This document shows positions 34,520-47,824 of a stretch of DNA of 64,000 nt, piece after piece. Below the pieces are notes generated by a model that was given only the letters and a program-made list of their open reading frames with translations, made no database searches and was not told the origin of the DNA. The stretch is taken from positions 692,976-756,975 of the forward strand of contig NW_003101680.1 of the NCBI RefSeq assembly GCF_000003855.2, in the 5' to 3' direction. Within the stretch, counting starts at the first letter, position 1. Each line of letters opens with the position of its first letter. The DNA comes from Blastomyces gilchristii SLH14081 (lineage: Eukaryota > Ascomycota > Eurotiomycetes > Onygenales > Ajellomycetaceae). A program made the translations under genes and the position numbers.

Positions 34520-36822
34520 AAAACGCAAAATTCGATGTAATCGGCAAACTCCGTGTAGTAACTGTGTGCGATCCAAGAACAGTGCCTGCATCTATGGAAA
34601 TGACCTAGCAGAAACCCTACAGCCCAATCTTGCGCCGGCTGTGAAGTCACAGCAACCAAGCCATTCGGCGCCTGCTATAGAATCCTCAGCTTTTGGCAGT
34701 AGTTTGATGAGCCTAGGTCGGCCAGTATCGTCAATCGTGAACAGCTCAACAGCCCCGTCCACTACACCTAGTCGATTATCTTATGCAGTAGATTACCTGA
34801 AGAACAGAGTTAGACAGCTTGAAGAACGTTCATCCCAGGTAACCGCTAAGGCTGCTGCGTCCCCAGGTTCTACCTCAACGTCAACATTAAAAATAGAAAC
34901 AACATCGTCATCCCTGGTAGGAACTTTCTCAGTTCACCATGAAAGCCGCCCATCTAATGAAACACCAGCAATCAACCGTAGCCTCGTACATAAAACTCGC
35001 CTATTTAAGCAGAACCATTGGAGTAATGGTGCTGTACAGGTCAGTTGTCTCTATCCAACGCATACGGGCGGAGAAACAACGAAAACACATTCTCTTAACG
35101 AAGAAATAGATCCTTCGCGAGCTTTTCGAGAGCATCGAGCCACACATACATACAGAATGGATCCAAGCTCACTTCCAACATGCAAAGGTGCAAACTCCTA
35201 CCAAGGGTCATCAAATCGCAGTGGACACCTCCTTGGCCCGCACCACCAAAGTGGGGTCTGCCCCAGAAAGATGTCGCTGACAAACTTGCGGATTGCTACC
35301 TGCGAACGATCGAAACCATATATCATATTCTCCACATTTCTACATCCAAAGAGATTATGAGGAGGTATGGCTAAATGTCGCACCTCCGGACACAGCGTTC
35401 CTGGTCCAACTTAAGCTCGTACTCGCCATCGGGGCTACCACATATGACGAAAAATTCTCAATGCGGGCTTCAGCCTTTCGATGGATCTGTGAGGTCCAAT
35501 CCTGGCTTGCAGAACCGGGGTTTAAAGCAAGACTAAACAAACAGGTTTTGCAGACTAATATTCTGCTTCTCATCGCTCGACAAACGGCAAGCCTTGGTGG
35601 CAGTCTGGTCTGGATTTCGGCAGGATCTCTCATTCGGGGCGCAATGCTTCTTGGATTGCATCGGGATCCCACATTTCTCCCAGAAAGCACGGTGTTCGCT
35701 ATTGAGATGCGCAGGATACTGTGGAACACCATTTTGGAGATAGCTCTGCAATCGAGCATAGACTCTAGGGCGCCTCCTCTCATTTCACTTGGCAGCTTTG
35801 ATGTTGAACCGCCTCGCAACTTGAACGACGATCAACTGATGGTTGGAGACCCTCTGCCGGCATCAGATGATACTTTTACCCAAATGTCTGTTGCGATCGC
35901 CCTTCGTAAAACATTTCCAATTCGCCTGGTGGTCGCAGAATTTTTGAATAATCTATAATCCCGTAGTACATATGAGGAAACTCTTCAACTCGATGCAAAA
36001 TTGAGGATATCACATAAGGAGTTGTGTCGTGCTCTCCACGGCCTTAAATCAGCCACGGGGTCCTCCCCTCTCGATTCCAAGTCCAAGTAGTAGATTTCAT
36101 CATGCATCGCAATTTCTCAGCACTTCATATCCCTTTCTTCGTGCCGGCTCTACGCGAGACGACCGATGCGTTATCTGCCTCGCTGAAAATTTGGCACCTG
36201 GTGCGGCTTGCTCCTTACGGTGATGAGGCCTCGCCAACAGTAGAAAACGGTCTAGTGCGACTCGCGATTAGTGGGTCCCACTTCTTTCGCGGGAGCGCTT
36301 TGCTGGCTAGCCTTACGGCAGCAGCCGAGCTCATGTTCCAGCTGCACGAGGAGACTGGTCTAAGTCCAGCACCATTAAGGCCCGACCTGCTTGCCATAGT
36401 CAACGATGCTATAACTTGGTCCTTCCGGTGTATTGAGGCTGGGGAGACCAATATCAAGGGATATCTCTTTACCTGTTTGGTAGCTGAGCGGGTTGACGGG
36501 CTCATGAAAGGAACAGAGAAGGACGAGTTTCCAGAGTCATTAATCACGGCAGTTGAAGCTGCTCAGGAAAAGTGCTTGCGGGTCCTGGAGGAAAAGGCGG
36601 CCGAGGGTCGGAGAGGCCCAACAGTAGACGTGCCTAACCAAATGGGGTTGGATATACCCGAGGGCACGGAAGACTGGGATATTATAGTAAGTTGGCCGCT
36701 AGCTTCATGAGCCAAAACCGTCGATAACAAAATATCAGATGCCAAATGGACGGTTCAATTTGGAAGAGCCCATGAACTGGCTGTTCAATGATGAGACAAC
36801 ACAATGTATGCCAATCTACTAA
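34520..36822 (+). pseudogene. Zn2Cys6 transcription factor (Fungal_trans) pseudogene
   Basis: Begins after an acceptor TTTGCAG at 34519 with KRKIRCNRQTPCSNC and VRSKNSACIYG, the second half of a Zn2Cys6 cluster. The exon with the first two Cys was not found with confidence. A coiled-coil linker (YLKNRVRQLEER) follows. The Fungal_trans domain: DKLADCYLRTIETIYHILHI, then, after a one-base shift near 35347, RDYEEVWLN, LLIARQTASLGGSLVWISAG and MLLGLHRDPTFLPE. A TAA stops the frame at about 35956 and another shift falls near 36078, followed by FSALHIPFFVPALRET and RCIEAGETNIKGYLF. A last intron (36687-36738) joins WDII to MPNGRFNLEEPMNWLF, ending 36822. Related factors commonly sit in metabolite clusters. 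Confidence 0.87.
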
Positions 36823-38101
36823 TGAAACTCGAGAGTGCGCAAAGTGTTTTCCGGAGTGGGGGTTATCTGGAATTTAGGGCCTTGCTGTTCTATCTAACTG
36901 AATTTATATATGGCAATCAGTTTGGTCAAAAAGAGACATGTAGCTTGGATTTGCGAGTCCCATGATATAACTGATCGCCCCTCTCAACTTGGCTCTGAAT
37001 CGAATAACTTTAGAGCGGCGTTAAGAGAGGTATAGTAGAGAGAAAAGGCTTGTGTAACAATTATAACCCTGATTACACTCACGGATTTTGCGGGGATTTG
37101 CGAAACCAAGTACTGTTCCAAATAAACAGAGAGCGGGAGAGACCGATTCTATTACATGTAGATATTGTACAGGTAGATATTGTTCTCCACTCCCCTGTTC
37201 CATTTCATTAGATAAAGCACGAAAAAGGGTTAATATGGTACAATAAACATTTCACTCACTGGCCAAACGTAGCTTCTTTCAAGCTTGAGTTTTAGATATA
37301 GAGCAACCCAAAAGTCAAGAAGGTGGCCAAAATGCAGAAAGAATAGCGGAGTTCTTTGCAGGTAGTCAGAAATTTAAACTGATGGCAAAGTAGGTGGAAT
37401 CAGTGATCTAATAAAAATAGGTGGTAAGACAATGGAATGAAATGGTGTAGGGAATCGGTGAATGTATAATAGTCAAAATTTGAAAAGGGTATATAAAACC
37501 GAGAACGGGGCAGGATAGAGGTATATAAAACAAGAATGGGAAATCCAACCACTAAACATTCCAAAGGAAAATCTCAAATAAATTATGAATGACGAAGAAA
37601 ATGAAATAGAGCCGGATGTAGCATGTGCATCAAAAGACCAAGGTCAAAGAAGGGGTTAGTTTATATAGCGAATAAGGATACAGTCTACCAATGAAGAGGC
37701 AAAAAGGATGGGGGTAAAATAACGAAATATAGCCTCAAATGGAAATAAAAACAACACCGGGGAATATTAATTTTACCAAACATGTAAGGAAAATGGATGT
37801 AGAAATGTGTCTTGGAAAGGGGTAGATATATGGAACGATGAGCGGAGTGTAAGGGTATGAGAGGAGCATGAGAAACGCCCAAAAGGCAAAACTGCATGAA
37901 ACAACGAAAATGATATGTAAGTTACCGTTACGGGTAATCCAACACATCAATATAGAGGGAATAGCTAAGTCGGAAGCTCTCTCTTGGGATAGGGCGTCCG
38001 TCCATCTCGTATCACCTCTGGCGTCGCTTGGTTCTGTTTAGGCCGGGCAGCCGCGACTTGCGGTATCTCGAAAATCGCAGGTATGCCAGGCACGACGCGA
38101 G
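36823..38101. other. Intergenic, 1.3 kb
   Basis: Two TATAAAA-bearing segments (GGTATATAAAAC at about 37488 and 37520) are near-duplicates. No supported gene; this is the 3' flank of the kinase gene on the minus strand. Confidence 0.4.
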
Positions 38102-41100
38102 TCATTCCTCCCCAACCGTAGTTTTGGATTCGGTAATAATAGTAGAATCCTTCGTAGGCGGCCTGTCCGCAGTGGAGACAGCCTCGTTGAGAGTTGCAGC
38201 TTGCAACGCGTCGTCGCCATGGCCAGAGGAGCCGGGCTTCTCAGCTAGAGATGATGAACGAGGAGGATGCGTAGTCTCGGCGCCAGCTGGCTGTTCTGTC
38301 GGGTGGAATGGAGGGTACTTCGGTTCGTGGATATCTGCTGCGGGGAGAAGCTGTGGCTCTTTGGTTGGCTGTACACTGATGTTTTGTACTTGTCCGAATT
38401 CGAGGGATCCCCTTGGGTCTAGATCAGACGGCGAAATTGGTCCTGGATCAGTGTTAATAGTAGGGGCATCATCAGTGGAGCTTCTGCAGTCCATGAATGC
38501 CCCGCTAGCCTCGTCAGCAGTGTCGAATGTATCCACTTCTTCGATGTCCTCATCATCACAATCGAACGGAATTTCATCCTCTTCTTCTTCGATAATTTGG
38601 CTTTTCCTTGCGCCGGAGCCGACGGTTTGAGCCCCAGCGCTCGTACCGATTACATTTTCCCTTGATTTAGGTAACCCCGGAGTGCCAGGGCCGCTTGCAG
38701 CGGGGAAGGCAGATGTGGCAAGGGATGGACCCTTAAAAGCTGATCGTTTTCGGCGAGCAAAAACAAGGCCTGATGCTGGTGATGAAAGGATGGAACCTGG
38801 AGCAGCTTCGTTGTAGGCGTTATAAGCTGCCCCTTTATGATGACCGGACCCAGCAACCGTTGAAGGTCCACCACCTCGAATAAGCCTGATATTACTTGGG
38901 AAGGGGGTGCTTGAGCTTGGAGTTGCGGGTAGAACTTTCACTGATGGGTGCGGGGATCGGGTAATCGTCTGCCTGGCAGAGGCAATGGGTGTTGATACCG
39001 TGTTGGTACTATTCGAGGATATGGATGAGGTCTTGGAGTGCGAATGTGCATGATGAATACTCCGAATGGAGGAGACAGACGAAGAAGTAGATTTTCGCCC
39101 ACGTAGGCCCACAGATGAACGACGATATGAGTTGCGAGGGGTAAGGGGCGAAGGGGATAAGGAATTACGTTTATGAGTAATACTCGCGGTGCTAAGTGGT
39201 CGGGGCTGGTGGGACAGGGAGCCAGAACGGGCAGCCCCTGGATAGGAGGCATTGCTTGGAGTAAGGCTGCTTGCGGTAGATGAACGTTTCATTTGGATTG
39301 GAGTTTGTTGTGTTCGGTTAAACGCCGTGGTGGTAGGTGTTGTTTGGGCTGGTCTGGAGGCAGGTTCCTTATTTTTAGGAGGACTTGATTTGTCTGTGAG
39401 AAACTTGAGCGAAGGTGCATGAGAGAATGACTTCGAATGAGGCGACTTGGCTCGTTTTGTGGATTCAATTAGCCAATGTTTAATAGATGCGAGCTGGCTG
39501 ATTATAGGGTGATGTCGGCGACGTGTGCCATGTCGTCTCAAGATGCTCTGCGGATGCGATAAATCAGGCTGAGACGCACTGAGGTGCAGTGTACTGGTAC
39601 GTGATCTGCGATTTTCTTTCGGGGGGGGCACTGGACGGTGACGTGATGAGCTACCTGATCGGACAGAGGGATCTTTCTCGATGGGAGGCGACGGAAGGAC
39701 CGAGACTGGGGACGAGACAATGGCGGTTTCTGGTAGCTTAGGAAGGTCGGGAACAATGATTTGAGCTGCATCATGTTAGAGTTCATCACCGCTAGATATT
39801 CATGGGGGAGGTGTGCTACACTCACGGGTTGGTATGCTTCTCCTATCTCTCCTACCCCTACTTCTCGGCGATTTGGTAGAATGCCCTTCCTCATCAACCT
39901 CGACAAGTGCAGCTGATATTCGTTCGAGTCGGGTACTGGCGGCACTCAATCGACGTAAATTTTTCGCTTCAGCCTCCCTCTCGCGCCTTTTGCGCTCTCT
40001 TCTCTTTTCCTTCCTTTCCTCCTTCTCTATTAGGAGCGCCCACCAGCCAGCGAGCGCATCACATCGCTGCGCAAGTACGCTTTCAATTACCTGATCAATA
40101 TTTACTCCTGCACTTCTCATCCGCTCTAGGGTTGTTCTTTCCAGCGGGGTCGAGAACGGGGCTGGTCGAGCTAATTTCAAGATCGCTTGTTGCTGCGGGG
40201 AATGCTCAGCCAGAAACGAATGATTCAGGACATCGGACAAGGTAGGCCGGAGAAGCGGACGCTTCGATAGTAACAGACTTATTAGTGACTTTGCATCCTC
40301 CGGAAACCGCTCATTATACTTAGGCTCCTCCGTCAAAATCCTTTTTTTAGTGATCTGGTCGTCGTCATCGTCGAAAGGCAACTCTCCCGCAATAAGAGCA
40401 TAGAGAATTATCCCCAAACTCCAAACATCCACCTTTTCCCCGGCGTACTTCTCACCCTTCAGCATTTCCGGCGCGCTGTAGCACACCGTCCCGCAGAATG
40501 TTTGCAGGTAGCTCGCCTTTCCTTCATATTCCCTCGTGAAACCGAAATCGCATAATTTGACATTTTCATGCTTGTCGAGCAGAATGTTCTCCAGCTTCAA
40601 ATCACGGTGTACACACGATTTACTGTGGACGTAGCAAACAGCCCCGACAAGCTGTGTGAATATCCGCTGGACCTTCTCGAGCGGCATCGGTCCATTGCAG
40701 CTAAGATAGTTATACAGTTCATCACCCGGACAATATTCCAAAGCCAACCAAACAAGATTTTCCGTCACGATCACTTCGTACAATCGAGCTATATGCGGAT
40801 GGAGAAATTGGCGATGGTGGTGGATCTCGCGCGCGAGGTTCGCATCTTCCCGACTCGATGACTTGAGAACAACCTGTAAATACCCACCGCGGCCATGTCA
40901 GTTTTCGATGCGCCACTACAACCAGGCAGAAGGGAGAGAAGATATTATATCCGCAGTACCTTGGAGCCATTCGTAAGCTTATGCGTCGCAAGATAAACTT
41001 TGCCAAAGGAGCCTTTCCCGATCAACTTCCCGAGGTTGTAGTTACCGACATTTCGCAAATCCTTCGACGAGAATTCTCTGTGTAGCGAAGAGTAGGAAAT

Positions 41101-41351
41101 CAATATAAATTCATAGATAGGAATGGCAGCGGTATAATGCAGGAAGCAAGATTCATGTGGACGAAGGGGGTGAATTACTGCAATAACTCTCGGTAGGAGT
41201 TGACGAGCTATGCGGCATCGAGAGAAGAAAAAGTTAGCCAAACCACCATTTCCGCCAGAGCGACTAACAGAACATGTAATAATCAATCCATGCGCAAACA
41301 CACCTTATCCTTTTGAAGCTGGGACTCGAGCTTCGACTTGGGGGGCGGCAT
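38102..41351 (-). CDS. Serine/threonine protein kinase, Kin4-like (CAMKL), four exons
   Basis: Minus-strand model: 41351-41302, 41077-40960, 40873-39826, 39765-38102, giving 959 residues. Kinase domain: glycine loop IGKGSFGKV (37-44), ATP Lys60 in VVLK, catalytic loop CVHRDLKLEN (Asp147), CDFG (Asp165), and activation-segment CYSAPE (190-192). An alpha-helical basic segment (EKEERKEKRRERKRR) follows. The long C-terminus is Ser/Pro/Arg-rich and disordered, with an acidic patch EEEEDEIPFDCDDEDIEEVD. The sequence resembles fungal Kin4/Ppk1-type kinases of the spindle-position checkpoint; the exact orthology is inferred. The first donor is ambiguous: GTGTGT at 41303 is stronger, but only the donor at 41301 keeps frame with exon 2. 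A small extra exon is possible. Confidence 0.88.
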
Positions 41352-44300
41352 GTGTGAGGATTGGAGTCGCTGATTAATGTGATGCTGCCCCTCGCGTTGA
41401 TCTTCTCATTGCTTGCGAATAGTCAAAACACCGCAGGTCAGCCATATAACGGAATGGGTTCGATGTCAGGACTTCAGGAGATTTGGTAAGATGGAGGACA
41501 TCGACTGTTGTGGAGTCAAGAGAAGTCTGAGATAACTTGGAAGGTCTGTGGTGGCTGCTTTTTAAGCCCGACCGATACTGGAATGATTTAACGAGGTTAG
41601 GTTCGTCGCGGGCGGATAAAGTTGGCGGAAGAGCGACGATCATCCCTTGAAGCCTCTTTTGGGCAATTATTTAAGTTAAGGACAACGACCACAACGACCA
41701 ACAACGAACCACAACGCCAGAAGCTTCAGGCTACAACGAGAAGCAACGACGATGCCGTACGGACAAGTACACCTGTTAATTAGCCGTTCCAGTTGCTGTC
41801 TACGGCTGGAAATGGTTACCACTGACCCTTAGCCATCGAGGACGCCGCTTGAGACGTGGTTTGATATCTACGCGGCAGTCTATCACGGCCCTATGCTGTA
41901 TATTGCCATACGGCGCGTGTCTTTGCATACTTGTCAGTTACCCATTACTCACCCATTATTAGTTACTATTGACTGAATGAATTGTGGCAAGAAACTAAGA
42001 ACCGGTTTTGTTTTGACCAATGTTGAAAAACGTGGTCAAGAAACGGGCTATGCCCTGGGCAGATTTGAATTCCGGGAGATGGAACAAGAGCGCTGCGGAA
42101 CCCTTGAGAACAGCAGCGGGAAACACACTTAAAAGGGCTGCTTCAAATACTACTGAAATACGAGGAGCAGGAAACCGCGAACGGAAATCATAATTACCAT
42201 TCTTCCATTTACGCAGTGTCTAATGGGCTTCTATGGATCCTTCTTTGAAGATCTGTCTCCCCAAGTTCCAGCGACAATAAATTACACCTTTGAGGGATGC
42301 CTTGTATCGAGGACTCTCTTGGAAGAATGGGCGGAAGAATAATTATGTCTGAAAAATATCCCCAGCTATTCACTCTCAAGATTGCGGATCCAGTTCGCCA
42401 AGGCACCAACAAACCTGGTTCCAGGGTTATTTATTTTAGCCCTTGTCCAGGAACTCATATCCACGCTAGTCTGTGATCTCGGAATTTAAGAGAGGATGGG
42501 GTGGTTATGCCGAAAGACATTTACAAATGCGAAGCTAGTTACCCGTCTTTTGGGAACCCGTGTCGAAAAATATCCTTCCTCCCAGTGATACAAGCTATAT
42601 ACTCATGCGGATGCAAATGGACGTCCTTGTTAGTTGCTTACCACCACTATCTTATTATCGTCCAGATTTGATCCTAAACGAAAACATCAGACGGAAATGA
42701 AAAGCCCGGAACCCACATATGGCGACGGGATAAGAACATCTTTGTCACACACTCCGAATATGTTGCTGAGAAGGCAGCGCGTAAGATATTCTTATCTATT
42801 TTTTGATATTCCGACCCTAGATTACGAATGGTCAAACTTCGTCCGGCTCATCCACAAAGTGTCGTAGGAAAAGTATACTGAGCGTTCAAGTTCATATTGT
42901 CCTCCGACAATAACGTCCCCACTCGTTGGACTAAAAGGCAAGACAGCCACACGAAGTCAAGGACTGCTGCCCGCAAATGATACCCCTTATTGTTCTTGTT
43001 TCACAGGCGGTGGAAACGCAATAGATCGCCAATTCAAAAGGACATCAGCAACCCACGCCTCGCAGCAATCGAACCGACCTGTGCACTGATTTTGTCAGCT
43101 CCCTCGACAGTGGAAATCCAGTGGCCCAGTTACAGTTGGAAGAGCGGAAGGCTGGGTAAACCGATCCAACCTGAAACAGACAAATAGCAGAACTTGACTC
43201 CACCCGCCAATCAAGTACAACCTCCTTCCTCATCGCTGATAACATCAATTACAACATCATTCTACCTTGGCATTAGACCAGGCCACTGAAAATAGCCCTT
43301 GGTCGTGAACGGAAAAATGTCAGTGCAACCTCGCTTCCTACAAGGCTTGGAACCGAATGCCTCTTTGACCCCCATATCAACGGTATCCCTAGTCGCCTAA
43401 GGCTAGGTGAAGACAGACCAAGCACATTACACTACAACAGTCATCCGTTTTACCACGGAGGCCGAAATAATATCTTCTTTCACTCCTATCGCGCTCACAG
43501 GGTGCTTGGCGTTCAGTTCAATCCCATCACGACGTGCTTAAGTACAATTTAGTGCGGTGCTCAGTATAGCATAAAATCAGGAAATGGAATAGGAGAAGAA
43601 TAGATGGAAGACGAAGAGCAGTGTTAATACTGAACAAATAGTGAATCCGACCCTGGCATAACCTTTCTTCTGAAGAGGGCAGCCCACATGGTGGTTTCTT
43701 CTGAACTCCCCATGTGGACTGATATAACTAAAACTTGTCAACTGGGAAGATTTGAGATGCCACGAGCCAAGACACTTTCTTGGATGGTCTTCCCACGTGG
43801 GCGCCAAGGATGGGTACAAAATGAGAAGCCAGCGCTGAAAGTCCTTCATGAGCTTCCCACGTAGTCCCGCTTTCCGATATCAACGTTCACGTACTCTAAT
43901 GGCCGCCTTGGATTGCTTCTCTTTTCTGCTGCTATCCATTTGTCACAAATCCGTTATTTTTCTTCTTTTTCCGATGGGAGCGTGCAGTCCAAGACCTGAA
44001 AGAACAGCTTGTCAGAAAAAACCCCTTTCGGTCTTTGTACCTGGGGAAGCAATATGGCATGCCACTTACTTATTATAGAAAATATCCACGTCAACGCGAG
44101 TTACCGTCTACCAATTATCCATATTTCTTAGCTCTCCCATGATCCGATATGCTCCTAGCGGCATGCATATGCATCTTCGCTACCTCAACCCTCCTCAGTG
44201 TTGAAAATTAGCCTCACCAATTTGGCCATCAGCCTTGCGCTTCCGTCTACCCCGCCTCGAAATGCGGCCCAACCGCTCCGCCTTCAACGGTGTCATTCAT

Positions 44301-44374
44301 GATACAGTTCGGGTTTTCCATCTTTCTCCACAGAGATATATTCCAGACATTTGTCAACACCTTACAGCATTATA
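41352..44374. other. Intergenic, 3.0 kb
   Basis: No convincing gene. Minus ORFs at 41374-41643 (kinase 5' leader) and 43577-43849 are short and unrecognised. 41675-41755 carries imperfect repeats of ACAACGACC. 43850-44370 is the C/T-rich promoter and leader of the HeLo-AAA gene. Confidence 0.4.
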
Positions 44375-47300
44375 ATGGAGCCATTATCTTTGGCAGTCGG
44401 CTTTGCTGGTTTAGCAGGGCTTTTTTCGACCTGCGTTGACTGTTTTAAACTAGTCCAAGTTTATGATTCACGCGCTTCAGATTATGAGGTATTGCAGACA
44501 ATGCTTGACAACCAACAATTCCACTTTATGGCCTGGGGCAAGGCGTGTGGTTTCATGCATCCATATCGTACAAACTCCAAGTATGAAACCACCACAATCA
44601 TAGAGGAGGTATTTCTCTCTGGAGTAGTCTAACAGCCGTTGCAACCACAGGTTCGACGATCCAACCTCTTCTCTTCGTAACGAGCGAATAGAGCAGACAA
44701 TGGAAAAGATCAAGTCTCTACTTACGAACGGTGACCACTTGAAAGAGATTTACGGGCTCAAAGTCCAACGACCACCGCTAGGGTCGAAATTTACCGAGGC
44801 CGCATCGTATAGTGCTTTCTCCCGAGCTTTCCAGAATACGAAAGCTTTCTGCAATACAAGCCTGCAGCGAAGGGTCCATATCATTGGCTCTATTCGATGG
44901 GCTGTGAGCGATCGGGATAAATTCGACCGGCTCGTGCAGAACATAAAGGATCTACTTGGAGACCTGACAAAGTTCACTGAAGATATCGGGGTCACCGAGT
45001 CTCAACACCTAATCGTTGAGTACGAAATAGAAATGATTGACGACGAGCCCAGCCTAGCAGTAATTGCAGCAGCCAGTGCCTGTGATGGTGATGATGACGT
45101 CCTCTCCCAGGTTGCTAGTCGCAGGCTCCAGATGGTAAAGGAACAGTCCGTTGCCAATCAATCAGTGAGATTCGATGATAGCGTTTCAATGGCTTCCGCT
45201 CAGTATTACACTCCTTCTATGAGCACACTTATCGAAGATGAGGATCATACCGTTATACAGGAAATCGGTGTTACCCGGGTGCCAATATCGGAATGGCGTA
45301 AAATGAAAACCCGCACCGGGATAATCCCGTGGCTGAAAATACTTGTCGTTGCAACGAGCTCATCAGCTGATGGGGTAGAGATGCGAGACTATATCCAACC
45401 GCTGTCGAGAACAAACACTCTTAGCGGGAGCGTGGAACCCGTTGCGCGTGAGGGGCTGCTCCGAATAGCAATCAACTCGCATACCCTTCTTAGTGTCCTG
45501 AAGAGAATAACACGTTGTAACCTCACACCAAAACACAATGTGCTGGTTTATCCCTTCAAACCCCTTATTCTCTCTTATGATTCCCTCCGGAATTACCTAA
45601 CAGTCATGCGCGACAAACTTGGCACCCTACGTAAGCCTGATGACGCTCACACGCCGGAAGAGACTGCTGGATGTGTCCCCGATCAGCCGAAGCCAGCTCC
45701 AGAGAATTCACCTTCGAAGCACTCTACGGCAGAGCAGGCTAGAAGAGCATTTGAAGAACTAGAATGCTTGATGAACTTTGTTGACAATGATATGCAGGAA
45801 CTATTGCATATACGGCGTCAGATTAGAGAGAACGAATTGCAGAAAATTCATTTCGAGCACCTCTGGCTGTTGTTTCAGCCAGGTGTAATTGTCATCTCCC
45901 CAAATACTACTTCCAAACTGAGGGCCTACCAAGTGCTTCACGTGACTGGCGGACGCCGAATCATCGATCCCGATAACCATTCCAAGAGCGAAGGCCCGGA
46001 TAGCCTCGACAACATGGATTACGATAATCAAGAAGGATACGCTGTCATCTCATCACGCCAATGTAGCGACTTTTTTGTTGACTGTTTTTATATAGACTTC
46101 AACGGATAAAAGTATGGGCCGAGACCGCAACGGTTCGTTATCTCCGAGTTTGTTGGCGAACGCCGTATTTCATCTTTGCCTATCTATCCTCCCAACCAGA
46201 CTCAGGTCAATGAACACATTCTGGATCGTCTAAGAGAGCGAGGTCGGAAGTTTGTGCATTGTACCACAAGAAAAAGGCTCCTTTACAATGGAGCCATATT
46301 ACAAGAGTGGGACCCTGGTCACAGAGACACTTGTGGGGTTTGCGCTGGAAACTACGTAGGCCAAGAGCAGGTAAGCAACACTTCATTTGAGCCAACCCAA
46401 CTGTATCTCGATTAATTAAATCGTGTCATGTAGCGAAGCAGTGAAGTTATCATCGACCACGTCGCCGCCCTTGAACACTGTAAGCAGTCCGGCTGTACCT
46501 GGAATCCGTCGTTCGGGGGAAGCGTGATTGCAAAAGCCACCAAGGCCAACAGAAGAGAATCTTTCGAGACCATAGACTGTTCGATACCTAACTGCAGAGC
46601 GTGCACCGACGTCTTTGATGATGGGGTGGGCGACCTAAATTCCCGAGATCAGTTTATTCGCTCTTCTAGAAGCTTAAGGGCACTCCGTCAACATGAGCTA
46701 GAGGACGAACAGATCCTTCTACTACCGAACCGAATATGTGGATATTCTTTGCAAAGTAATAAGTGGTACCCACTTTATGTCTATCTCCTCATGTCAACTG
46801 AAGCACCGTCCGTCGGCCTAAACGAAATCATCCTTCCTGCTGGCCACAAGGAAATGCTTACCTCGTTAGTCAGGGGCCAGTCTCCTGGAACCCGTGGAAT
46901 TCAAGATAATTTACCCGATCATCAAGACATCGTCGTTGGCAGGCGCCGTGGTGTCGTTATTTTGCTACATGGAACTCCAGGAACAGGAAAGACAGCCACG
47001 GCAGAAGCACTTGCTGCTAGTCTCGATAAACCACTTTTCTTGATCAGAGTTGCAGCCCTTCGGGGTACATCACGAGAGATGGAACAGTATTTGACTCAAT
47101 CTTTTCATCTAGCAGAGCGATGGGATTGTATCATATTGGTACGCGAGGCAGATGCTCTCCTAAAATCACGTACCTTCGCAGACCATGAAGGGAACACTAT
47201 GACTTCAGGTGTGTTTTTCCGTAATTACTTTTGCAGCTGTAGCTGACGAGCCCAGTCTTCCTCGATGCACTCGAGTATTTCTCGGGAATCCTTATTTTTA

Positions 47301-47824
47301 AGACTAACCGAGTCGGCCAATTCGACGAGGCCATCACATCCCGTCTTCATCTTTCACTTCATTATCCCCAATTAAACATTGCCACCACAATGGAGCTTTG
47401 GAAGCTATATCTCAAGCCTCTGCGTCGCAATCCGCACCTTATAGTTGACGAGAGTGCCATCCTTGCCCTTGCGGAATCTATGCATAGGCGATTACGATGC
47501 AATGGCCGGCAGATCAAAAATATTGTTGATACTTCCGTAACCATCGCGCAAGAGGACGCAGAACGATCCAACGAAGAAACAGTGGAGCTGAGTGACAAAC
47601 ATGTTGAAATTGTCTTCAGATCAAACCAAATATTCCGTGAATATGTAACAGGTATTCATGACAACAATGAACCGCTCCATGCTCTGGCAGGAGAGCCGCC
47701 TCTACCCGAGAGCGAAATCAGATCTGCATCAACTTTTAATCAGCCGAACAAGACACAACAGATCAGAAGGCCAGACGCACGAGCTTCTACCAGTCTTTCC
47801 TTCATCGTTGACGAGTATCCTTAA
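44375..47824 (+). pseudogene. HeLo-DUF7025-AAA ATPase gene with one in-frame stop
   Basis: Model: 44375-44580, 44651-46370, 46434-47208, 47256-47824. All introns are GT-AG and in frame; total 1089 codons if the internal TAA (46107-46109, codon 555) were sense. The N-terminus MEPLSLAVGFAGLAGLFSTC is the HeLo signature found in HET-S-type death effectors, continuing to FDDPTSSLRNERIEQTMEKI. Next is a helical linker, a DUF7025-type region (LWLLFQPGVIVISPNT to VISEFVGERRISSLPIYPPN), and an AAA core. Walker A is GTPGTGKT (46971-46994). The Walker B position reads IILVREAD, with Arg (47142-47144) where Asp is expected. TNRVGQFDEAITSRLHLSL keeps the arginine finger. The stop sits between FNG and KYGP, where relatives read through with a sense codon. 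It may be a null allele or a truncated 554-residue product. Confidence 0.82.

Noticed and set aside
38650..39252. Minus ORFs of 74-104 codons in the kinase C-terminus
   Set aside because: Alternative frames of the low-complexity kinase tail.
41374..41643. 89-codon ORF just upstream of the kinase gene
   Set aside because: Ends in a stop before the kinase ATG and shows no family features; at most an upstream ORF.
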